From Congeria kusceri (taxonomy: Eukaryota > Mollusca > Bivalvia > Myida > Dreissenidae): a DNA stretch of 64,000 nt. Where the stretch lies: assembly GCA_027627225.1 (NCBI GenBank), contig CM051029.1, forward strand, positions 10,506,215 through 10,570,214. The letters run 5' to 3'. The notes under the pieces are model-generated. The model was not told the origin of the DNA. It worked only from the letters and a program-made list of their open reading frames with translations, and did no database searches. Each line of letters begins with the position of its first letter. Position 1 is the stretch's first letter. Shown here in pieces: positions 36,510-49,300 of this stretch. The translations under genes were made by a program, and so were the position numbers.

Positions 36510-38330
36510 ATACATTTTACTTTCTTAATGCAACAATGTATTTCGAAGTTTTAGTTATCGTTCATTTTTTAACATAGAATGTATACGTACTAGATGAGCA
36601 CAATATTGACATATACAATAGGAGTCTTCAGGTAACATCTCGTTGCTTCATTGCATGTGCAACGAAAAGTGCACACAGAACATGCTATTTGTCTGTTGAT
36701 GGAAATAACATGAGAAAGGTTATTAAAATTGAAAACGAAATCCAATGGCTGTAATAACCCCATGATCAATCCTTACAACAGAATGACCAGATAATATGCG
36801 CATGTTTTCTTGATAAGGATGCCGCACATTCAGACTTTTGCAACCATTTCAATTCTCCTAGACTAAAGAGCTATGTTATAGACGCAGTTCAATATAAACA
36901 TATAAACATTACATTTTGAAACCTGTACATGTATGCCTAAATCACGCTAATCTGAAAGTAGATTATCTCAATTTCATGACATTAAAATTGACCATTATTT
37001 ACATAGTTATATTTTATCTGCAACATTAAACTTATACCAAAATTTTAAATTTAGGTGATCATTGTTCGATTTTATTCTTTAAACTATGAATAATGTAAAG
37101 GCGAAATTATCCCGTGCGCACTGGAAATATTTGAAAAACATTTCGAGACGCGTTAGAAATCGGGTTGAAATAATGCGTTTTAATGATTAAACCCGGTGGT
37201 TTAAAACTAGTTTAATGTGACAAAAATGTTCTATTCATAATATCTTGTTTTACTTGATGTGAAACAATTTTTTTTTCATGGTTGTCATTTTTCCCAATCT
37301 GTGACGTATCAGCTTTAAATCCGTTTTGGACGTAAAGGTAAACACAAATAATACCATGAGCGACTGACTTCTCCATACCTGCATATGTTGTAACATGTCG
37401 ATATTGTAGTATTTAGTAAGTGCCGTTTAAGCAACTACCACGATCTCATATAACCCTGCATATATAAGTTAAACACATAACTATATTGTTACAATGTCAC
37501 ATGTAATCAGGAATTACATGTCATTAGCGTTGAGATCACAACGATAACTGATGGCGTAAAACGGATGTACCGATGAATTCAGAAGTCATTTACGGACATT
37601 TATAAACATTGCGACCTTTCGTGCTGGTCGTTTCCAGGTCAGATTATGGACACTTTGCTTAGTTCCCTTTGAATACATCAAGTAATTTTAAATCCTGTGC
37701 TACTAAAAATGTATTTCCTTTTTACTTTAAGGTTATTTCGATTTAAATACTTGTGACACACCAGGACCAATGGTCGCTTAGGCTACAAATATTAAGCGCT
37801 CATGGAAAGTAATGTGCTGCAAAAATTAATTGTGTCTTTTAAAATACTGCATGTAATCAAACATACGGATTGTATATTAGGGTTCGAATTTACCAACCCA
37901 TTCGTTATCAGTTCTTGAAGTTGTCAATAAAGAACAAATTAAGACTCCAGAACTTACATGTGGATAAGCAAATATCCCGCGTACCAATGCCGTTTTTGTT
38001 GTTAACAAACAATTGTAAATGAATAGTGCTACAATAAGAGTCGATGACTAACAAGTAGGATTCAAATATACAGCTTTCATATATAACACAACAGTATCAA
38101 GAATATTATTTATTCGTAAGTCTTAAGTCATCGACAAGTTTTCGTTTCATTTCATCGTGCCTCAGAAAGTTTCAATTCTGCTGCTCTGGTTTGTATCTAG
38201 CTATTGAGTAATTCAATGGTAATTAAATTGAATAGTATTCCCTTTCATTCATGTGTAATTTGAATTGCGATGCTATGAGGTTAATTTGTATTTACACTTA
38301 CATGTTTTGTGAATAATTCTGGGCCAAGTG
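36510..38330. other. No gene seen
   Basis: AT-rich sequence with no coding signal, no domain and no recognisable repeat. Confidence 0.45.
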
Positions 38331-38334
38331 TGAG

Positions 38335-38565
38335 GTTCGTGCGCACTTAAACCGGTTTAAACCCCCGATGCTTTGCCTTGACCGTTCCATGGCGGTGTCC
38401 ACAGTTTTATTCATTTGTGTTTTGTCTTTGTTATGTGTTTATGTGATGCTCTGTGTATTGTTTTTTTGGCAATTGGTCACTAACCATAAATAAAGGACCT
38501 CGGGCTGCTAATAAGAGCTCTCTCCTGCTGTCGCAACTGGAGGTTCGCTTTGTTTATATTGAAGT
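38335..38565 (+). repeat. Dispersed repeat, SINE- or 3'-end-like
   Basis: A GC-richer island (GCACTTAAACCGGTTTAAAC, CCGTTCCATGGCGGTGTCC) is followed by CATAAATAAAGGACCTCGGG and then TCCTGCTGTCGCAACTGGAG. The last part recurs at about 10690-10740. The AATAAA-like end and compact size suggest a transcript-derived element, but no pol III boxes were confirmed. Confidence 0.45.
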
Positions 38566-39219
38566 CTTAAGTTTAGAATTTTATAATGAAAACTTCTCGG
38601 TTTGAATGTCATATGTATGCTTATCATGCACATTTGTATTTGTTTCATTAATACCATAACAGTAACATATGTTATGCTTTATACGGTAGACAACCTCATT
38701 TGGCCTTAAGACTACGAATTTGTAAATATGATCTAACACGTACATGAGCACGATATTTGTATTGTTCATTTGTGATTTCATAGATTTCAAAATGACGCAA
38801 AATAAGTTTCAGGAATAGTCCGACATCTTTTTACCGAACTAAAAATAGCCGTATTGACCATATACATGTTACTGGTGCACTCAGCCAAAATACGAATTTG
38901 AAGATCGTTTAATTTAACCCCGTTCTCAGTTAATATGCTTTCGTTCGTAAAACATTGCTCGTGTCTTAATGAGTGGTGGAAGATTCAAAAAATAAAAAGT
39001 GCAAGTAAACGATGAACATAAACACAGACTTATTGTATCAGATGAATCCAATGCTTGAATAGTTATCCGTTTCTGCTTTACTACTTGTATTAAGAGTACC
39101 ATAAACATTTTACTCATCAACGAATTTACAATTTGTCTTTGTCTATTTGAACGTGTATTTCGCGTGACTGTTTTCAAACATCTCTGCAGTTATATTTGGA
39201 CAGATTGAAGTCCCACAGC

Positions 39220-40111
39220 ATTTTGAAGCACATTACAAGTAAATGATTCATTATAATTTACCTCACTGACTGCAAACTGGCAAAGCCATAAAATAAAACG
39301 CGTTCTCAGCAACACCAAAGTCAAAGGCATTCCATTGATAATATTGTTAATTATATATTTTGTATTGTTTAAGTATTTTCTTTTATTAAACAGATACGCA
39401 CACGAAAAAAATAACAGCAACCTCTGATATTACTTTTAACTGACGGTAGGATGTTCTTGTTACATAAATTTTGTGTTATTGTTCCCATTCGCCTCACGAT
39501 ATACAATGTACATGAAGCATTGCACTCATATATCTCCCGTTGATATTATCAATGCAGCTGGTAACTGATTTATCGTTAATGACGATGCACTAAAGAAATG
39601 CATTATTTGATACAAGATGACCCATGTTAACGTGTGTTTGAAAAGAACACGTAGAACACATGAGTACTTTCGATAGTTAAGGCTGTGCGTGCTACATGTA
39701 CATGCGATTGCCAAACATTAGATCGGCTCTAAACATCAATGAAAACACGGCAATCAAACGAAATTCAACTTAATGATTTAATTTATTCGGTCCTTTCTTT
39801 GCACGTAATAATCTATGCGTGTGTTGATTACATATTGTGATATGCAACACAGAGATAATTATTGCAATATACAAGGTTATCATCTAAAATAAATACGAAA
39901 TAAACGACATCATTCGATTCAAGAAATTTAAACTTAATACTAGTATATCACACAACACAGTATTCTTTAATTCTACATATATCTCCCGGCAATTCAATCC
40001 CTGTATGCACAATTCTACATATACGACCGATAATAAACTATTGCCAAAAAAACAAATTTCCCATGTCTCATTTAGTAACAATCAATCCTCAGCAAATCAC
40101 TTGTGTCACGT
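39220..40111. other. 3' flank of gene A
   Basis: Shares blocks with the flanks of copies C and D, for example CGTTCTCAGCAACACCAAAG and TTCAACTTAATGATTTAATT. No other coding signal. It probably includes the gene A 3' UTR. Confidence 0.5.
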
Positions 40112-40314
40112 TTACAGACTGGACAACTTCATATTGACGTATTCCCGATCATCAGTGGATGACACAGTTTGTCTTAATGCTGACATCCTAGGCTGATTAT
40201 CTGTGAAAGATGTAATGACTCCTTGAGTTTCGTAAGGAGTTATACTCGAATATTCGCGGAATTCAAGTTCTGCAAGTGCCTCATACTTATTGTCTTGCCA
40301 AGAATCTGCATAAT
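40112..40314 (-). CDS. Gene A terminal exon: tail exon 3
   Basis: Acceptor TTCCACCAG, stop TAA at 40112-40114. It begins DYADSWQDNKYEALAELE. This contains one copy of the decapeptide (QDNKYEALAE) that is amplified in copy C. It continues with REYSSITPYETQ and ends DDREYVNMKLSSL. C, D and A all share the YVNMKLS(S/T)L ending. Confidence 0.85.
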
Positions 40315-43300
40315 CTGGTGGAACATGAAACGAAACTATAATTGACAAGACAGGTGACAAAACAGTAAATAAACATCCAAGCAGAATCATAAGATGCATT
40401 ATTATGTATTACGGGTTTGATGTCCTTGACATCAATAATTAACGGATATTATGAAACCTTACCGATCCTATATGTTTCATAACTTTCATTTGTGTTTGGG
40501 GCATCGTTGTTTCGTCTGAATGCAAACACAAGTTTTATAATCATTATTAGATGTTCTTGATTGACTCGCTAAATTATGTTATTCTTCAACTGTTTTTGTT
40601 TGTAGCTACCTTTGAAGAACGACACAATTTTTATTAAATAAAGTAATAAAACACACACTTATAAAGTAATACTAATTTCAATTGTTCACATGTATTATCT
40701 ATCAACATGCATATTTTATATATTCATTTACTTACGGTTCTCTGACGAGATCTTCGTACTGGCCAGTCGGGTTGATATGCGTTTGGTATGTTTTGGAACC
40801 GTTTTGCCCTGAAACACATAATGCAACTATGCTGTTTCTGATAGAAACAAGTCTCAGACTAAATATGTTTTATAATATGCTATGCATGTTGCAATGTTGT
40901 GTTATTGTTATGTTAATTTGACAATTCCTGAGCAGCCAGTTTCGCATGTAAAGTACGAAATAGACGTGTTAAAAAAAGCTGTAAACATATGTCTCCTGGA
41001 ACCGTCCTGCTGTCCCAAAAATAATGTCATCTATGAAATCACAAATCATTAGATGAAATGCGCATATACAAGTATATGCACGGATTTTACACCACAATAC
41101 AATAAAATATAGATTTACCATGCGACCTGTATCTCCTTAGCAGAATGAACACAGTAATGATGAAAACAACCCCCAAGATCGCACCTACTACACTACCAAC
41201 AGAGGATGTTGCAGAACCACTGTCACCTGTAAAAAAAAACGCGTTTCATTAAACACATTGTGTGACAATTGAACGATTTAACTTTATTGTTGTATCGTTG
41301 TTAAGACCACCTCGTTATTTAGTAATATCATACAAAACAGTCTGTAGACTCTGTACCGGTTTCCAAAAGGGTTGTTTCTGTTATCTCTGCAGTCCATTCT
41401 GATTTGCCTATTTTGTTTTCTGCCATCATTTTGATTTGGTATGTCGTGCCAGGTTTTAATCCCTCAATTGTCCCGGTATAGCTTATAACAGAACTTGCTA
41501 AGTAGATATCTCTCCAGCTTTCAATATCGACTTCTTTGTATCGAATAGTAAAGTTTTGATCCTCACCGCCATTAAAACCAGGAATCCATCGAATAACAAT
41601 GTACGTTTTTCCTACTCGGTCAGTCCGCAAATCATTCGGAACATCTGGTCTGGCTATAACATTTAATACTAGTGCAATCAAAAAAACGTATGCATTTACA
41701 TGCACAATTATACGTGCCAATCGACAGTCTAAATAAATAGAAAACTCTGTATTAACTGTAGCTTTAAGTTGTGTTACAAACATAATGTAAAAAAAAAACA
41801 CATTGAAACATATTCCTACATTGTGCGTGTAACGTGAACATCTCCGCTGTTGAACCTAATGTGTTGGTAACGTTCACCATGTATGCAGTATAATAACCAA
41901 CTTGCACGCGTGGAATAGTCATTTTTGTTTGCATTCTATTTTCAGAGATATTGACCATAACATTGTTGTCACTGGACACAGCCGTCCATTTATTATCAGC
42001 ACGTTTGTACCAAATAAAGTCTGACGTGTCGGGCTCAGGATAAGCAACAATTGTGAAGGTGAACACGGCTGAATCGTTAGGAGCTCTGTATACATCTAGC
42101 ATTGGAGGTGAAAAGGGAGACGCTCTTGGTGAACCTGTGCACAAAAGACAAATGTGAATATTTGTATAGACTTAAATTGTAAACTGATACCTATTTAATA
42201 ACTTCAAAAGCAATCTCGTATGACATCATATAATTATAAATTACAGTTTACGAAGACAGCAATCCAATTTTCATGTTGTCCCTTGTCAAAACTATTATTT
42301 GCCAGGCATTTGTACGTTCCACTATCATATTCACATCTCGCTGAATGAATGTAAGATTTGGTTGTGTGTCCTCCTTTTTCTATTAGGAGTGATTCAATTC
42401 CACGAGTTGCATTAAAGATACAAACTGAAGGTTCAGGGTCACCATCGGCATCACATACCAGCTCGATTGTTTCACCTTGGTCAACGATGATTGTATATTT
42501 AGATTCATTTGCTTCGAACGTCCGAATGTTTGCCTTATCTGGAATAATACGCTATTGTTTAATACATGTGTGACCTGTTTTGCAATAATGGGTCATATGG
42601 ATAAAAAATCACATTTTTAGTTTTTAGAATTTTCATTTAGTACTATCTTTAACAAATAAAACACTGAAAAAATTATGCTTCTATCATTTTTATTTTTTGA
42701 GATATTGCCAGAAACCTTATACTATCGTATAATACAAAATGTGATATTTTGTGCAAAAATAAGAACAAAAAAGTACACTTTATATTACTTATATTGATAT
42801 ACAAACAATACACAATGACAACACTATTATCAAAGACTATACTACAGTTGTATAAAATATATAATTATTTTTCATTTTGTCCTCACATTGTTACAAAAAT
42901 GTTTCAAAACACAGTTTCCATGGTAACTAAATTAGAAAATAAATTATTTAGATTAAAAACTGAGTGCACATTACCAATTTCAAATATTTTACCATAATCT
43001 TGGTGAACACATTGTATTTGCGTATTAGCATCTTATTAAGAAGTTATAAAAGTACATTTTTTGTGATAATTGCACTGCCATGAAATATCTTTACAAACCA
43101 TTTGGAATCCATTTATATGTATGTAGGTTTAAGAAAACTAATATGTGTTACTTATATGATACCCATAATATTTGTTTCTATCAGCCAATATACTTCTTTT
43201 AAATATTAACACTACAACTGATGCATAAAAGTTTCATTTCATCGAAAGCACACATTGTTGAAGACAGTAACTGTCTCCATAGCAACAGCATTTTAGATGC

Positions 43301-46300
43301 TAAAGGGGCAGTATAACAAACAAACATGTAATAATGATTTAAGTAATGCATGTCACATGTGTTTGTAAAACAACCTTTATAGTTTTAACACGCACACTAG
43401 TATTGTTTAATTGAATATTAAACACATGAACACAATTAACAATACAAGTTTGCATTACTTGCATCCTTAAACGGTAGGTTAAAAATCAAACAAAATGTTA
43501 CTAGTATTATTTATTCAAACTTGACAACACTAGAACAATTACACAGAACATAATACTTAAACATTATAGTTCGTTACAAAAAAATAAACATAATTCTTCA
43601 TCGTTACAAAAACAACTAAAACGTATCCAGTTTTAAAATACTTAGGTTTTGTCCACATGAAAACAAGATACCTGTAATAGAGTATAGTAAGATACTGGTA
43701 AATGTACTGGGCCAGTATTCAAAAATTTCCTAAGGGAAATCTTAAATAAAACGTATGTGTTATACATGTGTTAATTATTTATGTTTACAAAATCGTAAAA
43801 TACTAAACACCTAAGCAAGTTTTACTAGTTTAAAACATTTAAATATAAAAAGGCTTCTTCATGAAACCTCCATAGATTTCAAGAATTTTGTGATTTAAAA
43901 AATCTTAGGTTTTCCCTATTGAGCTTTGCGAATTGGGCAACTTAAAAAGAATTTTAGAGCTTTTGTTAACTTTAACAGTTATGGCAAAACACATTTTTTG
44001 TCCAGTTATCATGAAACATTATTACATGTGTACACATTAAAACAATAATTCAACACTTTCATTTTTGTCTGTGATGATCCCATTTAGGAACTAGAGGTAA
44101 TTAGCAGGTTAGCAACAGTTGCACGACAAAACTATCAGATTTCATCATGGAGATACCACTGCCTTTCTGAAGACAAACGGTGAAACCTGGTCCAAATATT
44201 TGGTTCGCCATTGCATCAGACTGAATGTTGACACCTGGCCTCCCCACATTTTACTTTTACCTCGGGACCATCAGTAAGCTTTCAACACGAGGTGCATCTA
44301 CATTCTACTGAAGAAACCAGATGGTCATACCGGCACGACTTCATGACTGTTGTGGCTGTGTCCTTTATAAATAGTACAGTACAAGTACCGGTATTCTTTT
44401 GTAAACAATAATCATGATTTTTTGTAATTATAGTTCATAAATTTAAACTTAATATAATATAATTTAATATTCATTAACTATCAAGACCTTAATATATGTT
44501 TTTTTTAAATAAAATGTACATATAGGAGAGATTTCTTATGGCATTCATCATCAGATTAATCTCTCAAGCTCGGTATGGTTACTGTAATTTGGTGACATGA
44601 TCATCTCATATCATGTGGAATAATACTCAGTTCCTATTTCATAATACCTGCATGGTTACAGCATCCATATGTCGCTATTTGTTTTCCCACAGCCAAAAGT
44701 GCCAGTCACTTGATAACTTGGTGCGGCCTGCCAGCATCAAGGAGTATTCGATCCCCTAGTGTATTCCTTCAAAATATAAATGTAAGATAGCCATTTTAAG
44801 ATACAGTATCCAACAAATGAAGATATTCTGTTAAATACATTAGGCGTTGGGACTGTTTTTTGAAACAATGTGGAAACTGTGCACATTTTTGCACATTAAA
44901 TTAAATCATCCCAGGGTCAAAGAAAATAACATGTGAATGGTATATGAATTATGTATAACTATAAGCATTTTAAGGCAGACTACTTACCAGTTAATTTCCA
45001 CCCCACAGCATAGACCAGGACGGTATTATGTTTATTCTGTCCATCACAGTTGTTCAAGTAGAATTTAGCATACCTCTCACAAAGACCATAGTATTTAAGG
45101 TAATGGCGGAGAGAGTTTATAGCTGGGTGGGCCCCTTTTCCTGACGCCAAGCCTTCATATGCAGTGTAAAACACTTGTTTCTCTAAAAAACAAATAAAAC
45201 AAATATAGTCTTTGCTGTTGCATCACATACACCTTCTTTCTGGTGGATTCAGTCAACCTAACACTTTTTTGAAAATAACAACAACCTAATTTCTAAACAC
45301 AGCACATATCACAATTTAGTACAACTTCCATCAGATGTTTTGACAAATATATTTGATGACAAAATTGCAACAAAACAACATATTAACAAGTTCAATTTTA
45401 TTTTTAACAAAGGTTCTGTACTCATATTATGATTAAATTTTATTTCAAGTAGTCAACACTCCTGCAGACATGTGTATTGTCTGATATTATGGGTGGCCAA
45501 ATAACCTTACAGCTACAAAGCAATGAGGCGGGTCAATCTGGCCATGCCTTAAATTCATTCAATGCTCTTAAAAAACAATCGGTCTATGATATAAGAAACA
45601 GTGCAACTGTCTGGGCTTCTTAGGGTACCTGGTATGAGCCATCCGATCAGAATTCACAAACCATAAGAAACATCTACAAGAATACAACTTGCTTTTTTAA
45701 GTTTGTTTATGCAGTAAAGTTTCTGACCCAATTGTTATTGTTAATACTAATAAGTAGAAATATTTATTGGTTTCAATGACATTTTTAAAAATGACTTATG
45801 CACAAACATAATTGTTAAGTTCGATCAATGCGCAGGCATGAGTTCAACATAAAAGATGGACAAAACACAAGTCTATATGAAAAAAAAGCAAAACACATTA
45901 ATAATGTCTTGAAGACTTCCATTAACATTTAATGGCATTATTATGTTCGCATTTTAGAAATAAAAAGTAAAAGCTTTTGCAAAATTTTCTTATCAAAACT
46001 AGTAAACTTAAAATATGTATATTAGTTTTTAATGTTATTTTATTCAGAAATAACAATTTGAAATTGCCGACACTTGAATATATTGTCTGACAAAATTACT
46101 TCCGGGTCAAACTGCTGATAATTTTGACAAGGAAAAGGCAAACAATTCGATAGATAAACAATGACAACAACAGAAAATGCCATACGTACCTGCTGAAATT
46201 GGTTGTCCACATATAAAGTCCAACAATACAGCTTTAATGTTAAAATTAACCGAAAAAACAAGTACATTTCCGATATCAAAACGACATTGTTTACACAAAA

Positions 46301-49300
46301 TGGCGACAGCGACACTTTCCGCTCGGGGGAAATTACCCTAATAAACTGATTACAAAACAGTACCATTTATTGATTTCAAAATATTTAAGGGCTAAAGAGA
46401 TTAAGTGTGTTACTTATGCCTTTTTCTATCGAAATTACTGAATATTAATGACATACGTGCTTAATTAAACATGGAAATAATTGGAGAAAATCTTGTAGAA
46501 ATTTTAATGTCGTTTTTTCTCGATAACGTCGTTACCGCCACAGGACTCATTTTCGCTGACCGCGTCATATTTGCTCACATCTATTAGATGTATTAAAATG
46601 CGTGATAAACGAACTGGTTAAATGAAAAGTCATATCTTTTCAAAGACAAATATATGGATATCTAGGAAAAGATGTAATTAACGACAACTTGGTTAATTTT
46701 GTTAAAGTCAGATCTGGTGAATAACCTGCTTAAATAGTTTGGTTGCAACAGTTAATTTAAGCAAGACGTAGCACTTGGTGCATTGTTGTTATTAATTTCA
46801 CTATTTTGGCAACAATTATGTTTCACATTGCGTTCACCAAATCCACAAATGCCATTTATGAGATTATTTTTAATGGCGGTTGTGCTTAATAAGTATAAGA
46901 GAAGTTTATCACAAATATACATTATACCAACTCAACGTAATGCATGTAAATAATATTGAAATCATGCAGGTTCGTGTATTTATACGTATAAACACATTAT
47001 AACGTGAACACAGTTATAACCATACAACTTACATTGAACATCTATATAGAATTTTGCCTGACTAAAACCGTACACTGTTTCGCTTCCAATAGGCTGCATT
47101 TTGTTTGACGCATTACACCGATATTCGCCTTCATCTGTTAATCCGATGTGGTTGATTGTTAATGTTTGCAACGTGCCGACAATAGTGTTGGCATCTGTCT
47201 TAGTCCATATAAAATTTGTGTCAGGTGGGTTACCAACACTGCTCAGGTTGCATACTATTGTGAAAGACGTGTTGAGAAGAACGGTGTGATTCTCTGTCAG
47301 TTTAACAGTTGGCGGGTCTGTAACAATAATATAGGAAATATATTTTATACTTAAGTGGTTAACATTGTAACCAACCTTTTTAATGTATTGTGTTCTTTAT
47401 ATTTATTTTATGTTTACACCCGGCTATGTGCGAGGTACACATTATGCAATTCTAAAGGAGGAAACAAAACATACGTACATAGCTGGTAAATGCTCGCTTG
47501 TAAAATAATCAAGTCAATTATTAACACATTGTTGGCACATCTATGCAAAATATGCGCAGACGTTATAACTGTAACTTACACAGAACATCAAGGATAACGG
47601 TAAGCTTTGCTGACTTGCTCACACTATTTCCTAGGCTATCTACCATGATGTTCGTCGCGGTGCAAGTGCTGTTCTTGTTCCAGTCCCTTTTAACGTTGTC
47701 TATCGACAATACATTCCCCACCTGTGTTCCATGGCCATACCAAGAAATACTTGAAGCTGGGTAACTGCTGGCTGAACAGATTATTTTGAACGACAAGCCT
47801 TCAATCACTGTCACTACTTGGTTTATCTGTGTGATGTTGTTGTATTTTGCCGAGAGGTTTGCTGGACCATCTAATGTTAGAATACAGGTTAGATTTGTTC
47901 AAAAGTGTTTTTGTTGTTCAATAAATTTGTGTCACTTATTTCAAGATAAATGTTCATACTTACACAGAATATTAAAACGTACAGTTGTATTTGTGCTGCC
48001 CGTTACGTTTCCTCTCAGAGTTGTAACCATTGTATTTTGAGCTGTGCATGTGAAATTTACATCCGCATCTCTTGAAACATTTAACATAATATGTGTGGCA
48101 TTATTATATCCCGGACCCCAAGTATAAGTGGACGCCGGGTTACTGTTTGCCGAACAAATTAGCTGCACACTGCTGCCGTCGATCAAAGAGATCGTTCTAT
48201 TGGCTGGGACCGTTCCAATATTAGACATGTTCGGTGCTACGCTGTACCTTACAGTAAGAACTTCAGGACCATCTTGGTGAAATTAATTGAAATACATTAA
48301 ACACAAGTTAAAAGTAACGTAACGTTGGGTAGACTGTTTTAGTTCACAACAAATCAATAAATAAATAATATAAAACTATTGAAGTACATGTCCACATCTA
48401 AAACAAAATATGAAACTCTTAATCGGAAAACACACATGCGCACGCGACCGCACAAGTGAAAATAATGCATAAATACACATCACACAACATACATGCATAT
48501 ACTTACATAATACTATAACTGATAAGATCTGTTGCACAGTTTCTTGTGTTTCCTGTCCATGGTAGTCAATAAAAACGTTAAAGGCAAGACAATTCCACGT
48601 CGTGTCTTGCTGTATATTTGGGACTGTCAGTGTCGACGAATTTATCTGCTGCCCCTTCCAGAATGCAGTGGCAGATGGATTAGCGTCAAAATGACATGCA
48701 ATCTTGATGCTGTCACCTTTCACAACTCTTATCATGGTATCAGTAATTGTGTACCCATTATCTTTGTTTTCGAAGCTTTTAAAGGATGGGGGGTCTGAAC
48801 ATATAATCGGACATGATTATACCAATTTGACAAATACTAAGCAGAATAATGTAGTAACCAATTAATACGCACCGTTTTCACAGATATTACAGTGCGTTTT
48901 AATAAAGAACCCTGGAAAGAAATATGTTTTATACCAACACAACTGTTTAGAATACATTAGGTAATAGGAAGAGCGATATTAGAATGAGCATTCGAAATAT
49001 GTTTTATACCAACACAACTGTTTACTCCAAACGATAATCCAAATAAAACATGAACTCACATGACACATTCATCCTAATTGAGGTCATATTTGTTGTTGAC
49101 TGTGTACCAGTCGATCCATTCAGTGAATAATACGCGTTAGTCGCCTCACATATAATCGATTGTGCAATGGCAGAACGGGCAAACTGCACCCTCAAAACGT
49201 CTACAGTCGTGTTGCCACCGGGATAGGTCCAACGATAAGTCGGAGGTGGATATCCTAATGAGTAACATCTGAACTCAACAGAGACATTTTCTCGGATATA

